A DNA stretch of 64,000 nucleotides from contig JAMFSL010000016.1 of assembly GCA_026225275.1 (NCBI GenBank), positions 113,560 to 177,559 on the forward strand. The letters are read 5' to 3'. The notes under the pieces are model-generated. The model saw nothing but the letters and a program-made list of their open reading frames with translations, did no database searches and had not been told where the DNA came from. The DNA comes from Puia dinghuensis. GTDB taxonomy: Bacteria > Bacteroidota > Bacteroidia > Chitinophagales > Chitinophagaceae. The position numbers were made by a program, and so were the translations under genes. This document shows, in pieces, positions 1-11,068 of the stretch (its first letter is position 1; each line of letters opens with the position of its first letter).

Positions 1-450
1 GTTGGGCGTCAACAGATAGCACCGCGCGGCTATCGCCTTCCATTCCTCTCCTACTTCTTGCCAGAACGCCCGCCCGCTGCTCGCTCTGATCACCGGATCC
101 CATACGATCCTCACCCCACCATGACGCCTGTGAAGGTGATGGACGATCGCCGCTGCCATCCGCACGTCCTCGGTAATTCCCATCTTCACCCAGTCGAAAT
201 CCGCCGCCGCAAAACTGATATCGATCTGTTCAACGATCTCTTCAATAGAAAACCATTGTATCCGCCGGATCTCGCGCTCATTCTGGAACGTAAACCCCGT
301 GCATACCGCATAGCCATATACACCATGAGCCTCCAGTGTCTTGACGTCCGATAAAACCCCGGCGCCGGCACTCTGATCATACCCCGCGACGACCAGCACC
401 CGGGGTCGGTCGCTGTCCTTTACCCCCTCCCGCGTTCGCTCACTGCTCAT
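1..450 (-). CDS. thiD: Hydroxymethylpyrimidine/phosphomethylpyrimidine kinase, 3' part cut by window edge
   Basis: The minus strand is open from the ATG at 448-450 to the window edge, giving 150 codons with no stop. The N-terminal part contains VLVVAGYDQSAGAG, the substrate and nucleotide loop of ThiD-type ribokinase-fold kinases. It continues with a segment like ThiD (VKMGI, then VWDPV) and reaches LLTPN, the strongly conserved ThiD motif, at the window edge. The family phosphorylates HMP and HMP-P to HMP-PP for thiamine synthesis in the cytoplasm. The start overlaps the 3' end of thiE by 11 bases, so it is translationally linked and last in the visible thi operon. About half the protein lies outside the window. 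Confidence 0.93.
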   Translation of the reverse strand, partial: MSSERTREGVKDSDRPRVLVVAGYDQSAGAGVLSDVKTLEAHGVYGYAVCTGFTFQNEREIRRIQWFSIEEIVEQIDISFAAADFDWVKMGITEDVRMAAAIVHHLHRRHGGVRIVWDPVIRASSGRAFWQEVGEEWKAIAARCYLLTPN

Positions 451-1038
451 CAATTATTTTTTTCAGTTGTTCAAACCTTTCCACCGCATCCTGCGGATGA
501 TCCCAAATCCATCCCAACACCGCCGCGCCTTTCCATCCCCGCCGGATCATTTCACCGATTGTATCCCCGCCGATCCCTCCCAATCCCACCGGCAAACAAG
601 GTAAGTTCCCTGAAGGCTGCTGCAACAGCTGTGGGTTGGCTCCATAACCCGGTTTCGAAATACTATCAAACAATGGACTGATAAAAGCATAAGCCAGTCC
701 GTCCGGTAATGCGGCAAACTCCTCCCAGGAATGCACGGAAGTGGATACCGCCCACAGCCCATCTCTTAATTCCACCGATCCGTGCACCTGCCGTATTCCG
801 TGATCAAGCGCCAATTCCGGATGACCATGCAACACCAGCCGCTCAGCCCATCGCGGCGCCAGTCGCGTCAGCAAACCTTCTAAGGATGCCCTCTCTGCCC
901 CGGGCTTACGCAGATGCAGCTTCATCAGCCCTGCCTCTAACAAACCAATGATCAACGCCTCCTCTTCGGCAAAAAAATCCGGCCGGGTGATCACCGCCAG
1001 CAGGAAGTCCTGCTGTTCCTCGCTCACTGCCCCCACCA

Positions 1039-1039
<1 letters not shown>
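440..1039 (-). CDS. thiE: Thiamine phosphate synthase family protein (ThiE/TenI-like)
   Basis: This 199-residue protein has a TIM-barrel pattern ending in the phosphate-binding stretch LGGIGGDTI and ISPLFDSISKPGYG, typical of the ThiE/TenI family. ThiE joins HMP-PP and thiazole phosphate into thiamine phosphate. The loop regions are closer to the short TenI-like versions common in Bacteroidota thi operons than to E. coli ThiE, so it could instead be the thiazole tautomerase TenI. Its position between thiC and thiD supports a role in thiamine synthesis either way. The ATG at 1037-1039 overlaps the thiC stop by one base, and its own end overlaps thiD by 11 bases. Confidence 0.85.
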
Positions 1040-3230
<2,191 letters not shown>

Positions 3231-3296
3231 GACGATCCGAATTAACGTTGTAACGTAAATTGATGAGGTGCTGCTTACGCAGAAAGAGAAAGTCCG

Positions 3297-3372
3297 TCTT
3301 TTCCCTTCGCCGGTATTAGCCGGATCAGGTTCTGAGGGTATTATCTCAGCCCGTATGAACGAGCACCCCTAA
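3297..3372 (-). promoter_or_regulatory. TPP riboswitch (THI element)
   Basis: Read on the minus strand, the segment has the canonical THI-element order: AGGGGTGCT, then GGCTGAGATAATACCC, then GAACCTGATCCGG, then CTAATACCGGCGAAGGGA. The CUGAGA box and the ACCUGAUC box are intact, so pyrimidine and pyrophosphate recognition should both work. It lies in the leader of thiS, about 65 bases before the start codon. Established biology: TPP binding lowers expression of the downstream thi genes. The sequence between the aptamer and thiS is short and shows no strong terminator, so control may act on translation. Confidence 0.95.
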
Positions 3373-3382
3373 AGTTCTGACC

Positions 3383-3412
3383 CAAAGGTAGGCAAAAAAC
3401 TAAAACACAAAA
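3383..3412 (-). promoter_or_regulatory. Bacteroidota-type promoter of the thi operon
   Basis: On the minus strand, TACCTTTG (3383-3390) fits the -7 consensus TAnnTTTG. TTTTG (3408-3412) lies 17 bases upstream as the -33 element. Transcription would start just before the TPP riboswitch, which fits well. This is a pattern match, not a mapped start. Confidence 0.65.
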
Positions 3413-3429
3413 TTTAATTAACTCATAGG

Positions 3430-4944
3430 CTATTTCAGCTCCAACACCACCACCGACTCCGCCGGCAGCTCCACCACCAGTTCATCCCCATCTTTCCTCG
3501 CTCTGCTAAAAACAGCCGGTTTCACCTTATCCGGCTGGTCAAAGGTATTCACATCGTTGAATCGACCAGAAGTAAGGATCTGGCCGCCTACATTCGTATA
3601 GGTGATCCCCGGCAGCCCGGCCCTGATCGTTATCGCCTTCGAAGGATCGAGGTTAACCAGCGAGATATGCACAACACCGCTGGAATCACGCGATGCACTG
3701 GCATTCACCGCCGGGATCCGCCGCCCCGCATACTCATAATCCGGACTGGCCAATTGTATCACCAGCGATTTCGCATCCTGGTGGACTTTATACATATCGA
3801 AAATATAATAGGTCGGCGTCAGCAACATCTTATCCTTGTCGGTCAACACCAATGCCTGCAGCACATTCACCGTCTGCGCCAGCGCCGCCATCTTCACCCT
3901 GTCTGCATGATTATTGAAAATATTCAGCGTCGTACCGGCGATCAACGCGTCCCGGAGACTGTTCTGCTGGTAAAGGAACCCGGGATGAGAACCCGGTTCG
4001 GGATCCGTCCAGATACCCCATTCATCCACTACCAGCCCTATCCGCTTCCGCGGATCGTATTTATCCATGATGGCCGAATGCTTGCCGACGATCTCTTCCA
4101 TCTTCAGACACGCCGCCATGGCCTTGAAATACCTGTCTTCATCAAATTGCGTGGCCGACCCCTTGTGATCCCAGTCGCCGGCAATGGTATAGTAATGCAT
4201 GGAAAGCCCCCAGGTACGGCCAAGGTCGATATGTTGCATCAACACATCGGTCCAGTTATAATCGTCGCTATTAGGTCCGCTCGCGATCAGCTTCAACGGA
4301 GCGCCCGGGTAACTCTTGCAAAATTCTGAATACCGGTTATACTCATTGGAATAGTATTCCGGCGTCATGCTGCCCCCGCATCCCCAACTCTCGTTCCCTA
4401 CCCCCCAGAAAGATACATTCCACGGCTGCTCATGCCCGTTCTGCCGCCGCAGATCCGCCAGCGTGCTCTTCCCATTAAAATTCAGGTATTCCAGCCAGTT
4501 CTCCATTTCCTCCGGCGTCCCCGTTCCCACATTCCCGGCAATATAAGGCTGACAACCCAGCAGCCCGCATAGCTCCAGGAATTCATGCGTCCCAAAACTA
4601 TTGTCCTCCGATACCATCCCCCACGACGTATTCACCGTTCTCTTACGATCCTTGCGGGGACCTATCGCATCCCGCCAATGATATTGATCCGCATAACAGC
4701 CCCCCGGCCAGCGAAGCACCGGCACCTTGATCTTTTTCAGAGCCGCCACCACATCCATGCGGATATGATCGCCTGTCCAAAAACCATCATAGATACATCG
4801 TCCCAGATCCTCGGAGAAATGGCCATAAATGTTTCGGCTGATAACAGGTCCGGAAGTATCCCGGATGGTAAGAGAGACAGGACGTTGAGCGGCGAGACCG
4901 CCGGCAATAGCCAGCAACAGGAATAGTAAGCAGGGTTTTTTCAT
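3430..4944 (-). CDS. Secreted alpha-L-arabinofuranosidase, GH51
   Basis: This 504-residue protein has an N-terminal signal peptide (MKK, a leucine-rich core, then AAQ), so it is exported. The (beta/alpha)8 domain shows NIYGHFSEDLGRCIYDG and VLRWPGGCYAD near the start. GVGNESWGCGG holds the probable acid/base Glu185, and VVDEWG holds the probable nucleophile Glu308. These are the GH51 hallmarks. The C-terminal beta domain ends in ESVVVLELK. The family removes arabinofuranosyl side chains from arabinan, arabinoxylan or arabinogalactan. It stands alone: upstream is the ThiS leader region and downstream is proA, neither related. Confidence 0.9.
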   Translation of the reverse strand: MKKPCLLFLLLAIAGGLAAQRPVSLTIRDTSGPVISRNIYGHFSEDLGRCIYDGFWTGDHIRMDVVAALKKIKVPVLRWPGGCYADQYHWRDAIGPRKDRKRTVNTSWGMVSEDNSFGTHEFLELCGLLGCQPYIAGNVGTGTPEEMENWLEYLNFNGKSTLADLRRQNGHEQPWNVSFWGVGNESWGCGGSMTPEYYSNEYNRYSEFCKSYPGAPLKLIASGPNSDDYNWTDVLMQHIDLGRTWGLSMHYYTIAGDWDHKGSATQFDEDRYFKAMAACLKMEEIVGKHSAIMDKYDPRKRIGLVVDEWGIWTDPEPGSHPGFLYQQNSLRDALIAGTTLNIFNNHADRVKMAALAQTVNVLQALVLTDKDKMLLTPTYYIFDMYKVHQDAKSLVIQLASPDYEYAGRRIPAVNASASRDSSGVVHISLVNLDPSKAITIRAGLPGITYTNVGGQILTSGRFNDVNTFDQPDKVKPAVFSRARKDGDELVVELPAESVVVLELK

Positions 4945-5018
4945 ATGCTAATAACGTTTTAGAAACCCTAAATTAAGCGTTTTTTTGACAATTAATAATC
5001 GAAAATTTATCGAGCCTG

Positions 5019-6263
5019 TCACCGTATCTGCCCCGTCCCCCGCATGATCCATTTCTCCGTCACCAGCTTCTCCAGCGCAAAAGGACCACGGGCATGCAGC
5101 TTCTGCGTCGAAATACCGATCTCTGCCCCCAACCCCAACTCCTCCCCATCGGTAAAGCGGGTCGAGGCATTCGCATACACCGCCGCCGCATCGACCTCCG
5201 CCAGGAACCGTTCACATTTCCCTTTGTCCCGCGCGACGATCGCCTCGGAATGCCGGGTCGAATGGAGCCCGATATGCTCCAGCGCCTCATCCATACCCCC
5301 TACAACCTTTACCGCACAGGCCAGACTCAGGAACTCCCGGTCATAATCGGAAGCTTTAGCCTCATGCAAATAAGGGTACCCGCCGAGCAACCGCCAGGCC
5401 GCCGGATCGGCAAACACTTCCACCTTATACTGCCCGAAAGGCTCCCGCAACCGCTTCAGCAACGCAGGCGCCACCGCCTTGTCGACGATCAGCGTATCCA
5501 TTGCATTGCATACGGATGGCCTCGAAACCTTGGCATTGACGACAATAGCCACCGCCTTCTCCAGATCCGCCGTCTTCTCCACATAGACATGACAAACACC
5601 CGCCCCAGTCTCGATCACCGGCACCAGGCTGTTGGCCCGCACATAACGGATCAGCGCATCCGATCCCCGGGGGATCAATACATCCACCCAGCGCGTAGCG
5701 GTCAGCAGCTCCTGCACGGTCTCCCTTTCGGAAGGCAGCAGGGTCACACAATCCGGAGGCAATCCTCCCACCTTCAATGCCTTTCGGATCAACCCCATCG
5801 CCGCCTTATTGGTCTCAGCCGCCTCCTGGCTGCCTTTTAACAAACATCCATTCCGGCTGCGAAGACACAACGCCGCAATATCAAACGTCACATTGGGCCT
5901 CGACTCATAGATCGCTCCCACCACACCCAACGGTACGGCCCGTCTCTCTACCCGCAGCCCATTGGCCAAGACCCGGCTGTCTAATAGCTTCCCCGACGGA
6001 TCGGGCAGCCGGCTCACCTTCCGGATGCTGCGGGCAATAGCATTTATCCGTTGCTCATTCAACAATAGCCTGTCCCGACGAGGATCATCCGGCGCCTGCC
6101 GCGCCAGATCCTTTGCATTGGCGCGTAAAAGGCTGGCCTGCTGAGATTCCAAAAGTGAAGCCAGCTCCTTCAGCACCATCTTTACCTGCCGGTCACTGGC
6201 CCGGCGCAACGCCGCCGCCGCCTTATGAGTCCGCACAATGAGCGGTTGTATTTTTTTTGTCAT
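5019..6263 (-). CDS. proA: Glutamate-5-semialdehyde dehydrogenase (gamma-glutamyl phosphate reductase)
   Basis: ProA reduces gamma-glutamyl phosphate to glutamate semialdehyde with NADPH in proline synthesis. The protein is 414 residues from the ATG at 6261-6263. An upstream in-frame start would run into proB and is less likely. Recognisable blocks are GVVGAIYESRPNVTFD, LLKGSQEA, VIETGAGVCHVYVE and SRPSVCNAMDTL, the last carrying the catalytic cysteine. The C-terminal TRFTDGEELGLGAEIGIST and RGP are also typical. It follows proB after a 4-base gap, so the two are one operon. Confidence 0.96.
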   Translation of the reverse strand: MTKKIQPLIVRTHKAAAALRRASDRQVKMVLKELASLLESQQASLLRANAKDLARQAPDDPRRDRLLLNEQRINAIARSIRKVSRLPDPSGKLLDSRVLANGLRVERRAVPLGVVGAIYESRPNVTFDIAALCLRSRNGCLLKGSQEAAETNKAAMGLIRKALKVGGLPPDCVTLLPSERETVQELLTATRWVDVLIPRGSDALIRYVRANSLVPVIETGAGVCHVYVEKTADLEKAVAIVVNAKVSRPSVCNAMDTLIVDKAVAPALLKRLREPFGQYKVEVFADPAAWRLLGGYPYLHEAKASDYDREFLSLACAVKVVGGMDEALEHIGLHSTRHSEAIVARDKGKCERFLAEVDAAAVYANASTRFTDGEELGLGAEIGISTQKLHARGPFALEKLVTEKWIMRGTGQIR

Positions 6264-6267
6264 ACCT

Positions 6268-7302
6268 TTAAAATAACACAATGTCGTCCGCATGAGCCGC
6301 CACAACATTCTTTGTCGATAAATGTGCCGCCACTTCCGCCGCCCCTATTCTCACCTTCGCCACCCCAATGATATTGTCTGCTTCATCGATCAGCTGCACC
6401 ACTTCCCCACCGGTAAATTTCCCCTGTACCTTCCGGATTCCCACGGTCAGCAGACTCCGCCGCTGCTCGAGGGCCTTGCCTGCCCCCTTGTCCACAAAAA
6501 TACTTCCGAAGGTGATGGAACCGCTCGCCAGCCATTTCTGCCGCGCCTTCAGGTTTGACGCCTGCGGCGAAAAGCTCGTGCCCGCCTTCCCGGCCAATGC
6601 ATCCCCAAACGGATTTTTGCCATTTAACCCGCAGATCACCACCCCGATGCCCAGCGATGCAGCCAGCCGGGTAAACGTCAGCTTGGACAACATCCCACCC
6701 AAACCCAGACTGCTCTTGCCTTTCTGCACCAATCCCAGTATTTTGCTGTCTACCTTCTCCACCCTGGAGATGACCTTGCTGTTCTCATCCAGCAGCCCGC
6801 CCACTGATGTGCAAAGCAGCAAGGCTTCCGCATCGAAACCAATGGCCGTCAGCGTAGCCAGTTCATCATTATCGGAGAACTTTAGCTCCACATTGCTCAC
6901 CAGATCATTTTCATTCATGATGGGCAGGATCCCGTTTGCCCAGAATTCGTCAAAAGTATTTTTCAATTGCACCCAGCGGCCGCGATTCGAGAAATGATGC
7001 CGCTCGCACAATGCCTGGGCAACCGGAATGCCATACATAGAGAAATGTTTCTGATAATGCCTGATGAGGATGGGATTTCCTACTGCAGCAGCTGCTTTTC
7101 GCTCGGTCAGCGTACCCTTATAATGAGGGAAAAAACTCCTGCCGCTACCCACCGCTCCGCTGGATACAAGCACTACGCGGTACGAGGCAGATAACGCCGC
7201 AATCTCCGCCGCGATCTTTTTAATGGTAGCCTGAACCAGCTCTCCGCGATCGCTTGTCAAAACAGCTGTACCTAACTTGATGACTAATACCGGCTTTTGC
7301 AT
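6268..7302 (-). CDS. proB: Glutamate 5-kinase
   Basis: This 344-residue kinase makes gamma-glutamyl phosphate, the first step of proline synthesis. The N-terminal amino-acid-kinase domain has VIKLGTAVLTS and VLVSSGAVGSG. INENDLVS-like residues (IMNENDLVSNVE) and the GGMLSKLTFTRLA loop follow. The last ~75 residues form a PUA-like domain (GEVVQLIDEADNIIGVA), which is present in many but not all ProB proteins. It forms an operon with proA. The leader is very short: a TAnnTTTG box ends five bases before the ATG. Confidence 0.95.
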   Translation of the reverse strand: MQKPVLVIKLGTAVLTSDRGELVQATIKKIAAEIAALSASYRVVLVSSGAVGSGRSFFPHYKGTLTERKAAAAVGNPILIRHYQKHFSMYGIPVAQALCERHHFSNRGRWVQLKNTFDEFWANGILPIMNENDLVSNVELKFSDNDELATLTAIGFDAEALLLCTSVGGLLDENSKVISRVEKVDSKILGLVQKGKSSLGLGGMLSKLTFTRLAASLGIGVVICGLNGKNPFGDALAGKAGTSFSPQASNLKARQKWLASGSITFGSIFVDKGAGKALEQRRSLLTVGIRKVQGKFTGGEVVQLIDEADNIIGVAKVRIGAAEVAAHLSTKNVVAAHADDIVLF

Positions 7303-7306
7303 GACG

Positions 7307-7335
7307 CAAAAGTATTCAATTTTAACACTTCCAAA
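7307..7335 (-). promoter_or_regulatory. Candidate promoter of proBA with almost no leader
   Basis: On the minus strand TACTTTTG (7307-7314) fits TAnnTTTG, and TTTG (7332-7335) lies 17 bases upstream, the same spacing as in the thi promoter. Only four bases separate the -7 box from the proB ATG (7300-7302), so the transcript would be leaderless or nearly so. Confidence 0.5.
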
Positions 7336-7428
7336 TACTAACCGCCGTCAAACTGAAATAAGATGTCAATTTAGCCCTTGCATATATGCAAATTGCACTT
7401 TACCTTAAAGTAATACTTATACCTTCAC

Positions 7429-8745
7429 ATGGAACAACCTAACATTCCTCTCCCACTGCAATGGACAAATGCACAACGGATCCTCTTTCGCTTTTTTTTC
7501 GCCTGGTTTCTGCTCTATATCTTTTTTAACCCCAATGGAGTAATTCCCGGGTCGGACGCAGCTTTCGATTATTATGTCAGTCCGTTCCACCGGCTGATCC
7601 CCTGGATCGGCCAACACATTCTGCACCTTTCCAAAAAAGTCACTGTCTTCACCAACGGTTCCGGCGACACGACTTATGACAATATTGTCCTGCTGTTCCT
7701 GACCGTACTGGCGATGCTGACTTGCCTGGTCTGGACACTGCTGGACCGCAAACGCCCCGCCTACAATATCTTATACTACTGGCTGACCACCATCATCCGC
7801 TATTACCTCGGCATCACCATGCTGTCTTACGGTTATGCCAAAGTGTTCAAACTACAGTTTCCTGCCCCCGGCCTTGGCAGGCTGTTGGAAACTTATGGCG
7901 AATCTTCTCCCATGGGCCTGGCCTGGACCTATATGGGCTATTCAACAGGCTATAACTTATTTACCGGTTTGGCGGAAGTTACCGCCGGCTTTCTGTTGCT
8001 ATTCCGTCGAACAACTGCCATCGGCGCCTTCGTGGCTTTTATCGTCTCAGCCAATATCATGGCGATGAACATGAGCTTCGATATCCCTGTCAAACTGCTG
8101 TCCACCATGATGGTCCTGATGTCACTTTTCCTGCTGGGCGAAAATATCCGTCGGCTCTTCGGATTGTTTTTCCTCGGCCGGACGACCCGCCTCTCCATTG
8201 TCGCAAGCCCCCGGATCAAAAAGAAAGCCTTCCGGATTACCCTTATCGTCGCCAAATCCTTGCTGCTCCTTTACGTGGTGATCGGCACTGGCATGGACTC
8301 CATCGAATCGATGCATAAGTATGGTGACCACGCTCCTCATACTCCATTATACGGCATCTATAATACCCATCTCTTCCAGCATAACAAAGACACCCTGGCG
8401 CCTTTGCAAACAGATACGATCCGGTGGAAACAGCTGGTCATTGACGGCTCGGCCAATGATCCGTATGCCATGTTGAAAATGATGAACGACACCCTGAAGG
8501 CTTACTCGCTGCACATAGACACTATCCAACGCCTGCTCACGATCCATGATTTCCGGGACTCAACTAAAAGATGGCGGCTTCATTACCGCTCCGCCGTCAA
8601 AGACAGCCTGATCCTCTGGGGCAGCCGCTTCCAGGGACAGTTGGCCGACTCGGTTCAGATAGTGATGGTCCGCTACCCGGCTGAACGGTTCTGGCTGACT
8701 TCACGGGGATTCAACTGGATCAACGAATATCCCTATAATCGATGA
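7429..8745 (+). CDS. Polytopic membrane protein, DoxX-like, with C-terminal extracytoplasmic domain
   Basis: This 438-residue protein begins with a hydrophobic helix (FFFAWFLLYIFF) and has about six to eight membrane segments in its first 290 residues. Examples are VLLFLTVLAMLTCLVW, a helix around YYLGITMLSYGYAKVF, GLAEVTAGFLLLF and a run ending in SANIMAM. The arrangement resembles DoxX/MauE-like families, in which a GxxK-containing helix follows the first pair. The last ~145 residues are soluble and polar. The substrate and function are not known. It is transcribed alone, divergent from proBA, and is convergent with the Hint-domain gene. Confidence 0.6.
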   Translation: MEQPNIPLPLQWTNAQRILFRFFFAWFLLYIFFNPNGVIPGSDAAFDYYVSPFHRLIPWIGQHILHLSKKVTVFTNGSGDTTYDNIVLLFLTVLAMLTCLVWTLLDRKRPAYNILYYWLTTIIRYYLGITMLSYGYAKVFKLQFPAPGLGRLLETYGESSPMGLAWTYMGYSTGYNLFTGLAEVTAGFLLLFRRTTAIGAFVAFIVSANIMAMNMSFDIPVKLLSTMMVLMSLFLLGENIRRLFGLFFLGRTTRLSIVASPRIKKKAFRITLIVAKSLLLLYVVIGTGMDSIESMHKYGDHAPHTPLYGIYNTHLFQHNKDTLAPLQTDTIRWKQLVIDGSANDPYAMLKMMNDTLKAYSLHIDTIQRLLTIHDFRDSTKRWRLHYRSAVKDSLILWGSRFQGQLADSVQIVMVRYPAERFWLTSRGFNWINEYPYNR

Positions 8746-8816
8746 AGCCCGCACAATGGCGAGCTTCATCTCAGTATCTTATCCGATATCGTATGATCGT
8801 CATCTACACCGTCCTC

Positions 8817-9824
8817 TTATGGCAGCGGCGGCTTCTGCCGCACCATCACCCCATTCATAATGAACGTACTTCCGCCATCGGCAACGATATTGTACACGGG
8901 TTGCACTCCGCCCGCGGATTCTTCCTTATTCCATACCGTGAAAGCGGTATACCTCCCCGTCTTCACGTCGAGACATAGCACCCGGTCTCCCTCCTTCAAC
9001 TCACCCATTGTCTTATCCCCGGTCGCAGTGACCATCGGATGGTTGGGCGTCCCTTCCAGCTCCTTACATTGCAGCCGCACCTGCCGGCCCGATGCATCGG
9101 CCGAAACCGCAAGCAACGTCAACCGGGTAATGGCATAGTTCTTAGCCGCATGCACCGTCAGCGCCTTCACTGTAACCGGCACAGCCGCGTGTGTCAAAGG
9201 ATCTACCGTTATCACTTTATCGCCTGCCTTCACCTCGCTCAGTAATTTCCGCCCGCCCCCGGCCATCGTCACCGCCATGTCCCCCGGAAAGCATATGTCG
9301 TTACCATACGTCCCGGCCTCCCGGCTTACCGCCCCGCCACCACTTTGCGCCGACCGGTACAACTGATAACCCAATTCCTCGGAAAGAACATAGGATAGCT
9401 TCATAACATAGAACTGCTCTTCCTTGTCGATGGCATGAATATCCTCGAAATATTTCCTCCAGACAGCAGAAGGCGCTTTGTAGCCCGGCATACAGGCGGT
9501 ATAACGCTTCCCGGTCTCTGTGGTATAATAGATCACGGTCCCCAACTCTACCCTGCCGTCCTTCAGGATCAGCTTGTACAGGTCGATACGCTTTTTCTTG
9601 CCGTCATCGCCCGTGATAAAATACGGTTTGCCGAATCCACCATGGTCTAAGATATATGCATTCTCGAATTTGACATAGGTGTCTTTGTCGGGATCTGCCA
9701 CGGAAAAAGTCCTGGCCTTTTCATACTCCTCCATCGTAAGGGCGCGGCTGACGGTCGAATCCTGGGCATACAAGCCCGCTACGCAGGCCAGCAAAAATAC
9801 GCCCGCAAAAAAAATACGCTTCAT
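8817..9824 (-). CDS. Secreted protein with C-terminal Hint (hedgehog/intein) domain
   Basis: This 335-residue protein has a signal peptide (MKRIFFAGVFLLACVAGLYA). Residues ~21-175 form an N-terminal domain I do not recognise. From Cys178 (NDICFPGDMAVTM) a Hint fold starts: KLLSEVKAGDKVITVDP, then the block-B motif EGTPNHPM (residues 257-264), then ELKEGDRVLC, then the terminal VYNIVADGGSTFIMNGVMV. The first cysteine and the TxNH histidine needed for N-S acyl shift are present. The usual C-terminal His-Asn of inteins is replaced by RQKPPLP, so splicing is unlikely but self-cleavage before Cys178 is possible. It is last in an operon, 30 bases after the Tat aminotransferase gene. Confidence 0.8.
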   Translation of the reverse strand: MKRIFFAGVFLLACVAGLYAQDSTVSRALTMEEYEKARTFSVADPDKDTYVKFENAYILDHGGFGKPYFITGDDGKKKRIDLYKLILKDGRVELGTVIYYTTETGKRYTACMPGYKAPSAVWRKYFEDIHAIDKEEQFYVMKLSYVLSEELGYQLYRSAQSGGGAVSREAGTYGNDICFPGDMAVTMAGGGRKLLSEVKAGDKVITVDPLTHAAVPVTVKALTVHAAKNYAITRLTLLAVSADASGRQVRLQCKELEGTPNHPMVTATGDKTMGELKEGDRVLCLDVKTGRYTAFTVWNKEESAGGVQPVYNIVADGGSTFIMNGVMVRQKPPLP

Positions 9825-9854
9825 GTAATGTATCAGATAATTTTAAAATGATGA

Positions 9855-11036
9855 TTATGATATCTCCTTGAAGGCCGACGCAAAGGCTTCCATTTCGTCC
9901 ATCCGCCCGATACTGATCCGGCACCAGTCCTGGTTATTGAATTTCCAGAACCGCACTCCGACACCACGTTTCATCATCTCATCGGTGAATTGCTTGCCCT
10001 CCATCTTGATGGGAAACAATACGAAGTTCGTGCTGGACGGAACATATATATAGCCCTCTTTCTTCAAGACTTCGTACAGGTAGTTCTTCGAGGCAACCGT
10101 CTTCTTCAAAGCACCATCGAGGAATTCCCTGTCCTGGTAGCTCGCAATCGCCGCTTGCAGGGTAGTGGTCGAAATAGACATGGACGCTTCGGTATACAAA
10201 GATAACTTCTTGATCGTGTCAGGCTGAGTGACCACATAACCTATCCTCAATCCCGCAAAGCCATACAGCTTCGAAAAGGTCCTGGCCACAATGATATTGG
10301 CGCCGGTATTCACCATCGGGATCAGTGTAGTGCCCTGGGGATCGTCCAGGTAATCGATATAAGCCTCATCGACAAATACAGTCACTTTCTTGGACACCCT
10401 GTCGCAGAAAGATTTCAGCTTGGCATTGTCCAACACCGTTGCCGTCGGATTGTTGGGATTGCAAATGTAGACAAGTACGGTGTTGGCGTCGATAGCCTTT
10501 TCCATAGCATCCAGATCCAGTTTGTATTCTGACGTCAGCGGCACCTTCACCCACGTGGCGCCGATCTTTTGGGCCTTGCTGGGCAGATCGGCGTAGGAAG
10601 GATCACCGGTCACAATGTTACAACCAGGTTTGTAATAAGCCAAAGCTGCCGCCATCAGCAGCGGCGACGAACCTGAGGCTAAGAAAATGTTCTCCTCCTT
10701 AACCTTTTCGAAAGCCGCGATCTTCTGGGTCAGGTCACCCATACTACGCATGGGGTACTGATAGCTGACCGGCAAAGTATTCATAATGGCTGCCTTCGCC
10801 TTATCCGAAGGGCCAAAAGGATTTTCATTGGCAAACAGCCGGGCCTTCAGCGGCTCGACGGCATGCAGGGCAATCTCCCTTTCCGTCCAACCTTCAGAAC
10901 TGAAGGGAGTGGCAGCATGACCGGTGACCGATGGCGCAGCCTGTGCTGTATTCAGCAGACTGCCGGCAAATGGAAGCGCTCCCGCTAATACGGCGCCCCT
11001 CCGAAGTAATGTGCGACGACTGATTGTGTTGCCCAT
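9855..11036 (-). CDS. Tat-exported PLP-dependent aminotransferase (HisC-like, class I/II)
   Basis: The 393-residue protein starts with a twin-arginine signal (ISRRTLLRRG, a hydrophobic core, then AQA), so it should cross the membrane folded with its cofactor. The aminotransferase body has NENPFGPS near the substrate entrance, SGSSPLL in the PLP-phosphate loop, CNPNNPT (residues 192-198), FVDEAYIDY and ARTFSKLYGFAGLRIGY, where Lys256 is the probable Schiff-base lysine. This is closest to histidinol-phosphate aminotransferases, but no his genes are nearby and the enzyme is exported, so histidine synthesis is unlikely. It lies 32 bases after the Tat amine oxidase gene and 30 bases before the Hint gene, which points to a shared extracytoplasmic amine or amino-acid substrate. 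Confidence 0.85.
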   Translation of the reverse strand: MGNTISRRTLLRRGAVLAGALPFAGSLLNTAQAAPSVTGHAATPFSSEGWTEREIALHAVEPLKARLFANENPFGPSDKAKAAIMNTLPVSYQYPMRSMGDLTQKIAAFEKVKEENIFLASGSSPLLMAAALAYYKPGCNIVTGDPSYADLPSKAQKIGATWVKVPLTSEYKLDLDAMEKAIDANTVLVYICNPNNPTATVLDNAKLKSFCDRVSKKVTVFVDEAYIDYLDDPQGTTLIPMVNTGANIIVARTFSKLYGFAGLRIGYVVTQPDTIKKLSLYTEASMSISTTTLQAAIASYQDREFLDGALKKTVASKNYLYEVLKKEGYIYVPSSTNFVLFPIKMEGKQFTDEMMKRGVGVRFWKFNNQDWCRISIGRMDEMEAFASAFKEIS

Positions 11037-11068
11037 AAGAGTATATTTTATTGGTGGTTAAATGAATG

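Noticed and set aside
58..354. Plus-strand open frame over the left edge
   Set aside because: It runs antisense to a clear ThiD reading frame that has conserved motifs and extends to the window edge.
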